Shown here one piece after another: positions 25,625 through 37,972 of a DNA stretch of 64,000 bases. The position numbers and the translations under genes were made by a program. The DNA is from Camarhynchus parvulus. Lineage: Eukaryota; Chordata; Aves; Passeriformes; Thraupidae. The stretch is taken from the NCBI RefSeq assembly GCF_901933205.1, contig NC_044590.1, positions 1,689,501-1,753,500 of the forward strand, in the 5' to 3' direction. Positions within the stretch are counted from its first letter, which is position 1. The number at the start of each line of letters is the position of its first letter. The notes beneath the pieces were generated by a model. That model was not told where the DNA came from and made no database searches. It saw only the letters and a program-made list of their open reading frames with translations.

Positions 25625-27295
25625 TTTTCACTCCAGCAATATATTCTACTAATAGAGCTTTCTCAGGAGCTACTGGCATTTTTTTGTAACTCAGAGGAAG
25701 AATTTAAACCAAAAACTGAGGCTGGGACAGGGCACAGAAGTGGAAGGGAAGGAGGCAATGCACATCCTTTTGAATTTATAAACAAATTCAAGTAAGGGAC
25801 TGTGTTCTCTCCCCTCTAACTGCTGGTAAATAGCTGAGGAAATTGTTTGTAATAGAAATGTTTATTGGAAAAATAAACTTCAGCAAATACTTAAGGAAAA
25901 CAAATGGCAGATCCAATCAATCCAACATGACAATGCATTTGCTTTAGAAATTTGAAACCAAGCTCTATTTCATGCAAACCAGGGGAAGAAAAAACCTCCT
26001 GTGTACCTGGTCCAAGTGAACCTGCATCAAAATGCTCTTGGCATTAAGAGTCATTTGCAGAAAAGGTTTTGAATTATAAATACTGTGCTGAAGGAAACTT
26101 GCAAATTGTAATTAAGGAGCTGGATATCATCAAATAATTTTTACAATGTACTTCTTTGGCTTTGCTGCCAGCACAGGGGTGCTCATGTTTGTGAAGTCTT
26201 TAGATTTTCTGTACAATATGTGCACTTGAAAATATTCATAATCACCTGAAGGACTGGGAAAGGAGTAGAGGAAAAGGAGAGCTAAGGCCAGGCAGAGGGA
26301 AGAGTGGGAAATATTTTGTGCAAATAAATAACGGGAATTTATTATGATTGTTGTGCCTTCTAAAATAGGCCCTGTTGTGCATCCTCAGCTGTTCAAGTTG
26401 CTCCCTCTGGTAGAAGCTGCTTTCCTTAACCAACAAAAACCTGCTTAGTGCTGCTTGTCCTCTTTTGTTTTGTTTTTATAATTGAGTTTTGCCATGTGTG
26501 AAATCCCAGTATTTTCTTGAAACCATGAGGATTTAATGCTTGACAAATTGGAAAGATTTGGGAAAGGCACAAGACTTGGGAAAGTTGGGAGTTCATTCCG
26601 TGGTGTTTTCTCTCACGTGAGCACATGAACTTTTTAGATCTGTGACTTTCTTTTGAAAAGATTAATCACAGTGGGGAATGAGCATCTCTAGGCTTTTCTC
26701 TTCTCTCCATAGATTCTTTCCTTTGGTATTTCATTATTATACATCTCTTTAGTCTCTTGGAATCCGGTTTTTTGAGGTTTCTCTCACTTCTTGTGCAATA
26801 TTAGATGTATTGCCCTGTGCCAGCTCTGGCAGGGAAAGGTGATAGCTGTGCTTTTGGGAAGGAAATCATTCAGGTGCTGCTGATGTCTGCAGATGGGCAG
26901 GTCAGGCATCCCTTCCTGTGAGTGGGCACAAGTGGCACCTTGAGCAATGATCTCTTCCTCAGGGAATTTGAGCTTTCTTCCCATCCCCACCAGAAATTTG
27001 GAAACCTTGGATGGATGTGCTTCCCTCTGAGCTCCAGCATCTTTGTGTCACAGAGCTATCCGGATATACAAACACGTTCCCCTTTGCTGAGCCCATCACC
27101 AGGTCTCCGGGAACAATCCCTGTATTTCTGGTGCGGCAGGGATAATAATAGCCCTTCCTTTGTTTTGCTGCGGAGATTGGCATCTCTGCATCACACAGCA
27201 GCGCCTCAAACAGCACAGCTCTCACCTTGCCGGGGCGGGGGGCTCTGACAATGAGCTGAAATTAAGAACCGGCACAAAAAGGGAAAGCTGGGTGC
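25625..27295. other. Non-coding segment
   Basis: I recognise no gene or repeat; it is unique sequence with frames of about 110 codons or less. Confidence 0.45.
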
Positions 27296-27299
27296 TAAA

Positions 27300-27810
27300 T
27301 ACCGAGGAGGTTAGGAGCGTGGTTAGTGGGTTTTGTTTCCCAAGAGCGAGGTAAGCTCTCCTGGATGCGGCTGGAACTCGTGTTTGTGATTTGCACGAGG
27401 CTCTGCTGTGCCGAGGTGCCTACTTGGAGTTCGCTTTTTTAATTAAGGCTCTGTATTGTAACTAGTCAATGTACATTATTGGGAGAATGAATGTCAATGC
27501 CAGTGCTTTTTCTTTCTCTCCTTTATCTTTGTCAATGATTCAAAGACATGATTTATGGTTAGTCTCCGTCTTTCAGGATCATCCATCAAGCGCTGGTTTC
27601 ACTACAGGGCTCCAAGTTGTAAATCATGCAGAAAGGCTGTCACTCATCTCATTTAACCCTTTGCACACGGGGATGGAGGAGGCGGGCTCTGCCTCTCACA
27701 GCTGCGAGAAAGAGCAATAAAATGGCCATAAAATTGATGAAGTTAGACTAATCTACACCATTAATTGTTCCTTGTAATGCAATAATTATTATGAGGGACA
27801 ATTAAAAAAA
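27300..27810. promoter_or_regulatory. Candidate conserved non-coding element
   Basis: The left part (27300-27440) has about eight CpG dinucleotides in otherwise CpG-poor sequence. The right part (27440-27810) is AT-rich with homeobox-like sites such as TTAATTAAG, CATTAATTG and AATAATTATTATG and no recognisable repeat. The retained CpGs and motif texture suggest constrained regulatory DNA, but this is an inference from composition. Confidence 0.3.
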
Positions 27811-28030
27811 CAGGCCATGACTCCACCCTCCAAGTTCATCCTGAGAACCTGGAGGACTCCAGGGCTCCATAAAATGTGTCACATTTTTGTTTTCCCTTTT
27901 GAGCTCCTTTCAGATTTTTTAATGTCCATTACAGACATGAGCCGAGCTTCTCTTTAGAATCAATCACAGGCTACTTCTGACCATGACCTTGCAGCAGCTA
28001 AAGGAGTGCAAAAGCCCATTAGCAGCTGCT

Positions 28031-28046
28031 ATTTTCAGCTGAAAAT
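28031..28046. other. Perfect 16-bp palindrome with E-box core
   Basis: ATTTTCAGCTGAAAAT reads identically on both strands and is centred on CAGCTG, an E-box for bHLH factors. Confidence 0.7.
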
Positions 28047-28052
28047 TAACAG

Positions 28053-28123
28053 TTCTTTTTCTTCTCTCTCCTTTTCCCCACTCCACCCCTCCCTTTTTTT
28101 TCCCCCCTCTTCTTCCTTTTTTT
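28053..28123 (+). other. Polypyrimidine tract with downstream acceptor-like AG
   Basis: About 70 bases are nearly pure C and T and end in TTTGGACAG at 28121-28129, a textbook-looking splice acceptor. It is followed 23 bases later by GTAAGT at 28153. It could be a cryptic or real microexon context, or simply a simple-sequence tract. Confidence 0.5.
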
Positions 28124-28339
28124 GGACAGGAAGACAGCAAAAACTGAAATGTGTAAGTGGCATGGGAGCCTCCACACTTAGCCTTGTCTCGCAGGCTTGA
28201 GGGCTGGTGACAGCTTTGGCCGAGTGCTGATGGCTCCTCCGTGCTGTCCCCTGCCAGCCCTGGCCACTGCTCCCAGGTCACAACTTCCAGACAATGCCTC
28301 CACCTGCTCCCAGCACACAGCCAGGGAGACTGGCATTAA

Positions 28340-28520
28340 ATAATGAGGTGTCTTTCTTCTTTATCTTGCCGTTTTATTTATTTATTTTTGGGCTCCAAGT
28401 GTCGGAACTTGGTAATGGAGGGTTATTAATGAAAAATATACGTTTGGGGTCTATTTGTTTCGATTCTGCGGTGACTTGATGGCAATTTTAGCCCTGAATT
28501 ATGTATGGCTCTGTTTTGCC
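28340..28520. promoter_or_regulatory. Candidate conserved non-coding element
   Basis: Repeat-free sequence with preserved CpGs (TGTCGGAAC, ATACGTTTG, TTTCGATTCTGCGGTG) and TTATTAATGA/TTTATTTATTTA motifs in an AT-rich setting. The call is based only on texture. Confidence 0.25.
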
Positions 28521-28524
28521 TAGG

Positions 28525-31220
28525 CAAGCTGATACAAACAACAAATATAGTTAGAAAAAGATATATCAGTAAATAAACTGAAAGGTTGTAAAATATGAAT
28601 GTTTATCATCCAGACGGTGCCGCTTCTCTTCCTTTTTACATGAACTCTACTTGAGATGGTATTTAGGAGCTTGGGACTTCTTCTATTGCAGCAATATCTG
28701 CAGCTTGTCACAAAAACAAATGACACCAGAGGGAACCTTGTCTTACACTGTATTCTTTTGCATGAACCTCCGTCTTCTTAAGGTGCTCATAATTTAAATT
28801 TATATCCTGATTTATTGGAAGATAAGATTCTACCCTACTTCCCTCACAGAGCTGTGCTCCTTTTAGCCCAGGCTCCTTCCCCTTCCCAGGGCACTGCTCA
28901 CCCAGCTCCAGGCAGGCAGGAAAGGCAGGATGGATCCCATTCCATCCCTCTGGAAGGGCACAGGAGCTGCTCCAGCCCACTCCTGCTGTAAAGGATAACA
29001 CCTGCCACTGCTTCTGAGCCTTGGCAGCCCTGAATTTGCAAACAGGGACTTTTCTGCATCTTACACAGCACCAGGCTGTGAACTTGGGGGGAAACAAAGG
29101 GTAATTCAGTTGTCTGATGGCGTCAAGAGAAACGTGCATCCTCCATCCAGGAGATCAATTCTGGTTTTTAAAGTATCATCCATTGCGAGCATCATGATAA
29201 ATTAGCACTTGTTTTATTCTGGACTAAAGTCTCATCCCACAGGGATCTCCAAGAATTTCTGCTGCTAAAATATAGCATAGAGGAAATTATAATTTTAGCA
29301 TCTCTCTGCAGTCTTAATTAAGACTGTTCTTCTGATATAAAGCTGTGGTGTCTAATTACCAGAAAGCTGTCAGAAAGAAACTTTCAAAAAACCTGTGTCA
29401 AAAAAGAGTTGGGAAGACTGGAAATATTTATTGAGTTACAATTTTATGGTGCTGGTGGATTTTTTTACGTCTAACAGACAACATTACTACTAATTCCTTT
29501 TTCTCAGTATTCCACCTCATGAGATAAATTCCAGTTCCAGCCCCTCTTCACCAAACAATTCCTTTTTGTCCAGGTGACATTTGATAGGTTTTGCTTGAAC
29601 AAACAGGGGAGTGTTTCCTACCATTTTTTATCTTGTACCTTCACAAAGTACTTGAAGTTTTCGATTTCAGTGTATTCCACATCACAAAGCCCAAATCTGG
29701 CACAAATGTGCATTTTTGCCTTCAACAGCAGAAGAACCTCTGCAGTGCAAAACTCCCAGTTAACCTGCAGAGGATCAGCAATCCTCTTGCAGATGCATTC
29801 CTGGCTCCTGGGTTTTGTCCTGGGAAAGGCTGATATTCATGACAAAATCTGCTCTTTTGCTTGGCAAGGAGTGGGCAGAGGCTGTGCTGGCTCGGGTGTG
29901 CCTGGCAGAGCCCAGGAAGCTCAGCCAGGTGTGGTGACCTCTCTTAGCCCAGGGACCAGCACTGGGCCCAGGGCTGGGTTTTGCTGCCGGCTGAAAATCC
30001 CTTTGCTGAGATTTGCATCAGGTAAAAAAAACCAACCTAGGAGAGGTAATATGATGAATGCTGACAGGTACATTTGCTACAATTGATTAAACACTTTTGC
30101 CATCCTTAGGATTTTCTTTCCCCGCCTGGTGCCTTGCAGAGAGAGAGGTGTGAGTGACTTTGTCACTGACATTAAACACTTGTATGTACTTGGAGCTGCA
30201 AAATGTTATCCCCAGAGTTTGTTTACTCGATCTGTATTTCCAATCAGTGCAGAAGGTTTACTAAAGCAGTTCATTACTGATTTATTTATGATGTATTTAG
30301 ATAGCAAATATGGTTCTGTCAGCAGTTGCTGGCTAAACAGTGTTGACAGACATTAATAGCATATGGTATAGGAATGGAATTATGATCTTTAAGAGTCTTT
30401 GTGTCTCAACATACATTTACAGTTTGAATCTTTTCTTAGGTACAGAGACAGAGAACTTCCAAACAAGAAAACACTGTTTCTTTTTCTTTTTGTAACCTTT
30501 GGGGTTTGCTGGTGGTGACATTAAAATCTTCTGTGCCTGTTTAGCTGTTCAATTTAATGGAAGACAAATTCTCCCAAAGGTTTAATTTATTCTCACAAAC
30601 TGAAATCACTGCATTCTCACCATGGGAAATGGCCTTAATTTTCCCAGCCTTCAGTATACATCAAGAATATAATTCATTTCTCCCCCCTCAATACTTCGCT
30701 CATTAGAAAACAAAGTTTTTGATATTTAAATGTTACATGGTTTAAGTTGAGAAGCAGATTTCAGCTCCGTAAAGTGCATTTGCAGACATGATTGCCTCCC
30801 TGACAGCAATGGGTTTATGCAGGGTGGAACAGAAAAACACTTGAATTTTTGACCTTTAATTGTCTGCTTCCTCCAGTGTCGCATATGTCACATTCCCACA
30901 TCAGCATTTGCACCAGTGTCGAGGACAAAAGGCAAAAAATGAGGAAGGAAGAGGAGACAGAGGTGAAACCACCTTGGGGCAGTTGACGCTGGTGGAGGAG
31001 GCTGAATTGTGTTGGGAAGAAGATGAATTTCATATGAGAGGTTGTCTCAATCACATGAGGATGAACAAATTAGGAAATAATATGGGAAATCATCTTATCC
31101 TTTTTTTGTTTTTTTTTAAGATTCGTGATAACAGAGGAGGTGAAGTGGGAACTCGCTGTTTCATTTCCAAAGTGGTGGGCAACACTTTGCCTTCTACAAA
31201 TTGGAATTAATGCCCCAAAA
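28525..31220. other. Non-coding segment
   Basis: No exon or transposon was identified. Block 30130-30370 (listed separately) is the only part that stands out. A GC-richer patch at 28.85-29.1 kb keeps a minus-strand frame open without a domain. Confidence 0.45.
30130..30370. promoter_or_regulatory. Candidate conserved non-coding element
   Basis: About 240 bases of repeat-free sequence include the near-palindrome GTGACTTTGTCAC at about 30153-30165, TTTGTTTAC (forkhead-like) and several TTATTTATGA motifs. Composition suggests a possible enhancer; there is no direct proof. Confidence 0.25.
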
Positions 31221-31221
31221 A

Positions 31222-31297
31222 TCTTTGCTGGAATTAATGGTTGGGCTCAATGACCATGGGTATCTTTTCCAACCTAAATGATTCTTTGATTCTGTGA
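31222..31297 (+). mobile_element. CR1 LINE 3' terminus, sense orientation
   Basis: The sequence 'ggttgggctcaatgaccatg' followed by 'ggtatcttttccaacctaaa' and the octamer-type end 'tgattctttgattctgtg' is the canonical sense-strand CR1 3' end, including two degenerate copies of the ATTCTRTG terminal repeat. Only about 75 bases survive. It is the only CR1 fragment in the window in the same orientation as TSHZ2. Confidence 0.88.
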
Positions 31298-31759
31298 TCT
31301 GTAGGTGCCCATCAGACAAAAAGAAACAGCACCAGGAACAAGAGAGAGCCAAGAAAAACAAAACCTTGAGCCAATTCTTCCTCTTCCTAAATCCTTTTGC
31401 TTCAGGAGAATTAAGCCAGTAAGAAATTCAGCTTCTTGTACATGGAAAAGTTAATATATCCTTAACATCTGAAAAATTATTGGAAATTAAACCCTTCAGA
31501 GTCAGGCTTCTCTCCTCAGCTCCACAGACACCAAGAGTTGGTGGAATCAAGCTGCCCCTGCCACTTTTGGCTGCTTTTCCTCCCAGTGAGTGTTTAAAGA
31601 CTTGTTTGAAAGGGACAGAGACTAAAACATGGTAAATTCCTAAATAATGGATTAAAAGCAGTTTCAGTCTTTCTGCAGGTTCTTCCTTTAAACGTGTTTT
31701 TCTCTGTTTGTGCAACCCATTTCCATTTTGTGAGGGAACCGAATGCATGGACGGAGCAG

Positions 31760-31760
<1 letters not shown>

Positions 31761-31789
<29 letters not shown>
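31761..31789. repeat. (AAAAT)n microsatellite
   Basis: About five AAAAT/TAAAA units occur in tandem. Confidence 0.9.
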
Positions 31790-31790
<1 letters not shown>

Positions 31791-34700
31791 TTACAAAATT
31801 CTAAAATTCAGATACAGACTGGTCAAATTCCAGCTGTGCATTGGTGGATACAGCAATTAGCTCATGCAGACAAGGAGAACTGGGAGTTGTTCAAGACAAA
31901 CCTTGTGCAGGTATCAGCTCGTTCTGTGGCAGGCTTTGCCTTCATTTAAATTTTAGATTGATAAACATATTAAAAATGCATTTTTAAGGTGTTATTGCTT
32001 GTAGAAAGAGAAAGAAAACCAGGCCAAAATGCTTTGAAAGGGAAGTATTGTTTGGATTTGAACCTAGTGGATAAACGGAAAGTGTTTAGACAGTCTGTAA
32101 TGAAGTGTTGTTGGCCTCTGGTCTGTAATAAATGCTTCAATTTTATAGCTCCAAATCAACTTTACCCGTAAAATCCTAAGGGACTTTCTCTACTTAACAA
32201 ATCAAGTAGGGCTTGGTGTCCACAGCCAGAGTATCCTCATGTGTTGTCAAAAAGCTCTGCAGAGCCACACTTGCACAGCTCCCTCTGATAAAACCAGCAG
32301 AAATCACAAGTTTTGCTTTCACATTATCAGCACTCAGTACAAAACCTGTGCTAGATAAGGTGCAAGAGATTTTTTTGTCATGAATAATCAGATTTTTGGT
32401 AGCAAATGGATTTTCCTGGTTTGAATCCAAGCCTCAATAAAATGATTGGGTGAGTTTCTGTTCAGGAAGTCCAGTTAGTGTGTGAGTCTTTTATTAGAAC
32501 ACTGTGCACTTCCCACTCTATTTCTTATTTCAATTATTGCTCCAGGGGTCTGTTTAAAATCTGAGTGCAGATCCTGTGCCACATTCCCACAGAACAAACA
32601 CAATTGGAACATGGATGGAAGTGCAATGTCCAGAATTCCCTGTAATGTTCCTTGTCCCAGCCTCTCCCTGCATCTCTCAGAAAGCAGGCTGGGCTTTCTC
32701 TCTAATTCTCTCCAATAATCCTGCTCTGCTCATCCTCCTGGTTCCCAGGAGAATTTTGAGGGAAAACCTTTCAGATTTCTGTGTTGCTGTGGAGGTTAAA
32801 GCCCTGCTCACATTGAAGGGAACCCTCTCAGAGCGAGCTCTGCCCTGCACTGCTTTGATTGATTTATTTCCTGCTGCTCGTACTTTCACTGATCACTTTC
32901 TTATTACTTTCCCACTTCCATCCATTTCGGCTTTTCCTCCTTTTCCAGTCATTCCTTATGCCACCTGCTCCCACCTGATGGATTGGCTGCTCAAAGAGTT
33001 GATTCTGACCTGGCTTGGGCCCTTCCCCAGGAAATCAATGATGCCACACAGACAGAAAATGATGCCCCAATAAACACCCAGGCCCATTTGCTCCCCTGCC
33101 CAAGGACAGACCTCCAGGACTGGTGTCCCAGTTGAATGCTGATGAAATGGAGGAGGGAGAAATTAAAACAAAAATGGAGAAATTAGCTTTTTGTGTGGAT
33201 TTAATCACTTGGAAATTCTTCACTTACCCTTGGGATTACTACAACAATAATAACTGTATTTTAATTCTGTAAACATTTTTAAATAGCCCTTTTTTAATGC
33301 CTTTTTTTTATATTTGGACTTGCCTGCAGCAGCAATTCATCATTCAAAGTCAGTATTCTGAGTAATTTGGTAGAGGTCAGATGCCCTCTGCTGCATTTCC
33401 TTCCAAGTCTGAGAGGCTCCAGAAAAAAAAAAAAAAAGTGAGGCAATTCATAAAGTTTTGTATAAAGTTTTGTTACTCTGTTATAGAGCTGGGTAGTAGG
33501 GAATTGGGTCATAGTTAATCCATCCTTTCAGCTCTTTCAGGACTTCAGTCTGGATTTTTGATCACTGGAGTGTTTTGTGACCTCCTGCAGGCCTCAGATC
33601 CACTTCTGCTGGAAATAATAAATGGCTTTTTTGTACCCTCTGAGCTCCCTCTCTTCAGCGGTGGTGACATCATGGTACCTGTGCTGGAGAAGTTGTTTCT
33701 GTCAGTAATGACCTCTCTGATTTCTGGGGTTTTTGCCCATAACTCAGAGTTGTTATTTCTTGCTGAGATTCAGAGGAAAAGCTGAGCCAGTGCAGCTGCA
33801 GCCTCCTGTTGTTGCTGCCTCTTTTTTCATGCTCTGTCCCAAGTGATAAATGTCAGATATCACTTAGGACAGGGCAGGAATGCAGACTGAGACTGGGGTG
33901 ATTATGATCCGTAAATGATCTGTGCACTGGCCCTGGCTCTCAACCCTTCCTTGGATCATTTGAGACCCAATTTAAAAGAACACAGCTTAATATTTGGGTT
34001 TCTGTGATTTTTTTTACTTCCCTTGAAATTTCCATTATTTTATGAATCTTGATAGATACTTGGACACTGTGTTGATTTTCCATATCAGTTGGACGTTTTT
34101 CCTTTTGACATGGATTGATTTGTTTTGCACAAGTTTCTTTGCAGAGCAGAGCCAACAGTACTAATTTGACTACTGAAAATTATTAGAATTCTTACTATTA
34201 AAAGGTCTTTATATCTGCAAGGAAAGTGTGGGGCAGCATCTCAGAATTGGGTGAAAAGAGAGAGAGGAAAACGCTGGAGTGAATCAAAGCAGGGAGATTT
34301 TGGGGGAAGGAAGAATTTTATTCCATGTTGGTAGAAGATTTTGGCAGGGCAGTGCTGCTGTTGGAGGCAGTAAATAACAAAAGAGCAAATAAATAAATCA
34401 AATCAATAAATGATGAAATAACAGAGGGAATAATAAACACGCAGTGTGTTTACATTGGTAATCAAGAGAGTGCTAGGAGCTGATTCCTCCTAATTCCAGG
34501 CAAAACTGGTTGCAAGTTCATGCTCCCAGAGCCACCTGAGGTTGTGCCTCTCAGAGAGAATATTTCAGGCAGGACCTTAAAAGTTTTCCCATTTGGAAAG
34601 GGATTTCAAAGGATCACAGGTTGATTCTTCTCCCAGTTGCTGCAGCTTTGGCTGTGTTGGCTGCAGCAAGGCAGGAAAATCAGGATCAGATCCTCTGTGT

Positions 34701-37700
34701 GCCCCTTGCCTGTCAGGAAATACCCAAATATCGTGGAGGTGAATGGAAATTGTCCACATTTTGTGCAAAATGCTGTTTTGGATGGCTTGTTTAGGTATCC
34801 CTCCTTCTGCAAAGGGGGGCAGCAGTGGTGGTGATCCCTCTCTGCCCAGGCCGTGCTGCAGGAGGAGAAGCTTTGCTGCAGTGAAACTCTGTCTGTTACC
34901 TGTGGCTCTGCTCTCCCCACAGCCCAGGCCGGGTTCTGGCTCTTGGCTGCTGTGTCTGCACGTCTGAAGGAGATGTTTTGACCTTTCTCATCTCTGACTG
35001 GTGTTGCAAAGATGGAGTGATGTAGAACAGAGATTTTGTGACAGAGTAATAATAAGAAAGAATCTGACTGCCAGTTGCTCATTACTGGATCTCTTTTAAA
35101 TGCCAGAACCTTCTATGTTTGCCTTCAAACAACACTGAGCACCTAAATCACCATAGTAAACAGATATAGAAAGAGACAGAAAGGTTAAAAGTGTACTCAT
35201 AATCTCTTGCTTTTCCTCCTAAACATGTTTGATAGCAATATTGTTTCTTAAAAACAATATGACCTCATTTGTAAAGCAATATTCATGCTAAACTAGTCAG
35301 CTGTTAAATATACCCAGCACTGTGCATTATGATGAAGCTAAACCAGAATTTCAATTATTTTCTGGACACATTTAAAATTATAATACTTTACTGGGTTAGT
35401 GTTATAGTTCATCCAAATTACTCACAAAGTATCATATCAATCTCTTGCAAGTGCTTATTGCTTACATCTCTGGGAAGTTGGTGGAAGGAAGATGCTGTCG
35501 GGGGTAATGACCTTCATGCTGCCTTAGTGCTCTGATGGTGATGTGGCTATAAGTGCAGGCAAGCCTAATGGTCAAAAGTCAATGTTTGCTGGCCATCATA
35601 TTTGTCACCAAAGAAGCAGAGTATTCATTTGGACCACCACATGCAGCAGGATGTTCCTGGAAGGAAAATAAAGAGGGAAATCAGCCACTTGATGATCTGT
35701 GTGTTACTCCTTTAACACCGAGATCCCGGCAAGGGAAAAATCACACTTCAAAATTATTTGCAGTTTTTTATTGCCTGGAATGCAAGATCAAAACAAAGCA
35801 GGCAAATGAAGAAGACAGATTTCATTATACTCCCACTTTCTACTTATGTACCTTATCTAAAGAGATGTTGAGAGAGAAATGATGCTGCAGCATTTAACCA
35901 GCTCTGAGTAACCAGCACGGATTTATGAGTATTACTGGCAAGTCTGGCTTAAAGCAGATCTTACTGGAGCTGCACTGGAACTGAATATCCAAAAGCAAAA
36001 TCCAAAGGCCAGCTGCTCTTTAGACAAATGTTATAGTAGAATGATTTTAAAACTTATTAAATATTATTAAAAGTAATATTAATATTTTCTAAAATCAGCT
36101 CTGATAGAAGGTGCTGGGCAATGCTTTATTGCAAGGTGTTTGTCTTTATGCAGCATCTTCAGCTGCGCAGGAATTCTGAGCTTTAATAAAACATGGGGGA
36201 AGTGCTGCTGGCTCCATCTCTAACCATCAGTGGATCACCATGCTGAGTCCTCAGGAAGCTCTGGATTTTCTGTAGTACTTACTGCTCTTACCCCAAAAGG
36301 GACAAACATTTAGGAGCTCTCTTGAACTGGATCCTCTCCATGAGCCTGAGTACTCTGTTGGATTTAGCCAAACTGGTCTGTTTTGAGTGGGACTGGCCAA
36401 GCAGTAATCAGCCTTTTCACAACAGTAGTCAGATAATTTATCTCTCCATCATGCTATTGATCAGTTATTAACAGAAACAGCCATTTCCCAAGCTAAACCC
36501 CCAAACCCAGCTGTGTGAAGGGCTGGTTCTGCAAGCTCTTTGCACACTGAGTATAGCAATGAAGAGGAACTTGATTCTGTGGATCTGTTTTTAGAATAAC
36601 CCTTGTGCTTTCGGGGCTGAATTCTCCTCTCTGCCCAAGAGCCTCTCCAGAGGAAGTGTTGCTCCTTGATCTCTCAGGGTTTATTGTGTGTCCTGTGTCC
36701 TCCTCCACCTGCTCCAAGCCAGGCCCAGCTCTTTTCCAGGAGCATGTGCTGTCCATGAGATAAGCCATGGATTCAACAGAAACAAGCCAAAGATTTATTT
36801 TTTTTTTTTTAGGATAAAAAGCAAGTGTCCATAAACATAATCCTCATCTTCTTTCTATTTATAATTGTACTTAATACAAATGTACTTCATTACTGGAGAG
36901 CAGTCTTCACGGCCATACAATAGCAAACAAATTCTTCAGAAGCATCTTTAATTATTCATTTGGCTGCACTATATTTTATGCTACTTTTCATAAATGTTAA
37001 TCTTTATTATTGCCCTACCAGGAAAAAAAAAGAAAGGAGGAAAGAAATACCTGTTATTAAATGACCTATCAGGCTGACATGGATAAATGTTGGTAGCTAT
37101 TTAATTGTTTCCCATCTGCAGTTTTATACAGTTTCTATCAAACTGAAGGGTAATTTTTTTAGTAGCTGCTTATTTTAAATGTACAAAACCCTTGTGTGTA
37201 ATTCCATTAGCTGCCCTACAGCATTGCAATCTACAGTTTCCCTGAGGCTGTTGTGAAATATTGATGAAATCCTTGCTTTTGTGGCTTCCTCTGATACACT
37301 AAACATTTGTCTGATGTTAGTTGAACTTGAATGGATCTGTTCAGAGTTATATCAGTAGTGACTTCAAAGGCTGTAAGGCTGTTACAGTTTTTTTTACAAA
37401 CTGAAGTTTCAAAGCCTTACCATGTGGTACTTTAAAAAAACAAAGTTCATATCAAATGAACCAAAGTGTTAGCAATACACTGGTAAGACTCATTACAATT
37501 TCAATTTCTATAGATATATATTTTTTTGTGATTCTGATTGGTAGCTCATGCCATTGAAAGAAATTTAGATTGGTACTTAGGGCAACCCAGGATAATGAAA
37601 GAAGGAAAACATAATTTGGAAGTTGGATTTTATATGAAGTAATCTATAAATTTACAAAGCCACTCTGCTGTTTTCTACAACAATAAATAGGACAAGGGAA

Positions 37701-37904
37701 AACAGAAGAAAGGCAGAGGGAGACAAAAGTTTCAGACTTCTCTTTTCATCAGCAAAGGGATTTACAGTGGTGCAATTAAAGTGACTAATGAGGAAAGCAT
37801 ATTTGCTGCTACTGTATGCCTTGAATTTTCCAGGCCATGCTGCATCTTGGAGAGCAGCCTTTGTGCCTGCCCCAGGAACTGAGTGGAGCTCACAGTGATG
37901 GGGA

Positions 37905-37972
37905 TGTGTGGCTGTGTGACAAACCTCACCTGGGGTGTGTGGCTGTGTGACACCTGCCCCAAACCTCACCTG
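37905..37972. repeat. Imperfect tandem duplication of about 31-37 bp
   Basis: Two consecutive copies begin with TGTGTGGCTGTGTGACA and end with AAACCTCACCTG. The second carries a six-base insertion (CCTGCC-like) in the middle. Confidence 0.8.

Noticed and set aside
27340..27360. Strong-looking splice donor GAG|GTAAGC at about 27351/27352, possible alternative first exon
   Set aside because: Isolated donors of this quality occur by chance every few kilobases, and no plausible coding start or TSHZ2-like peptide precedes it.
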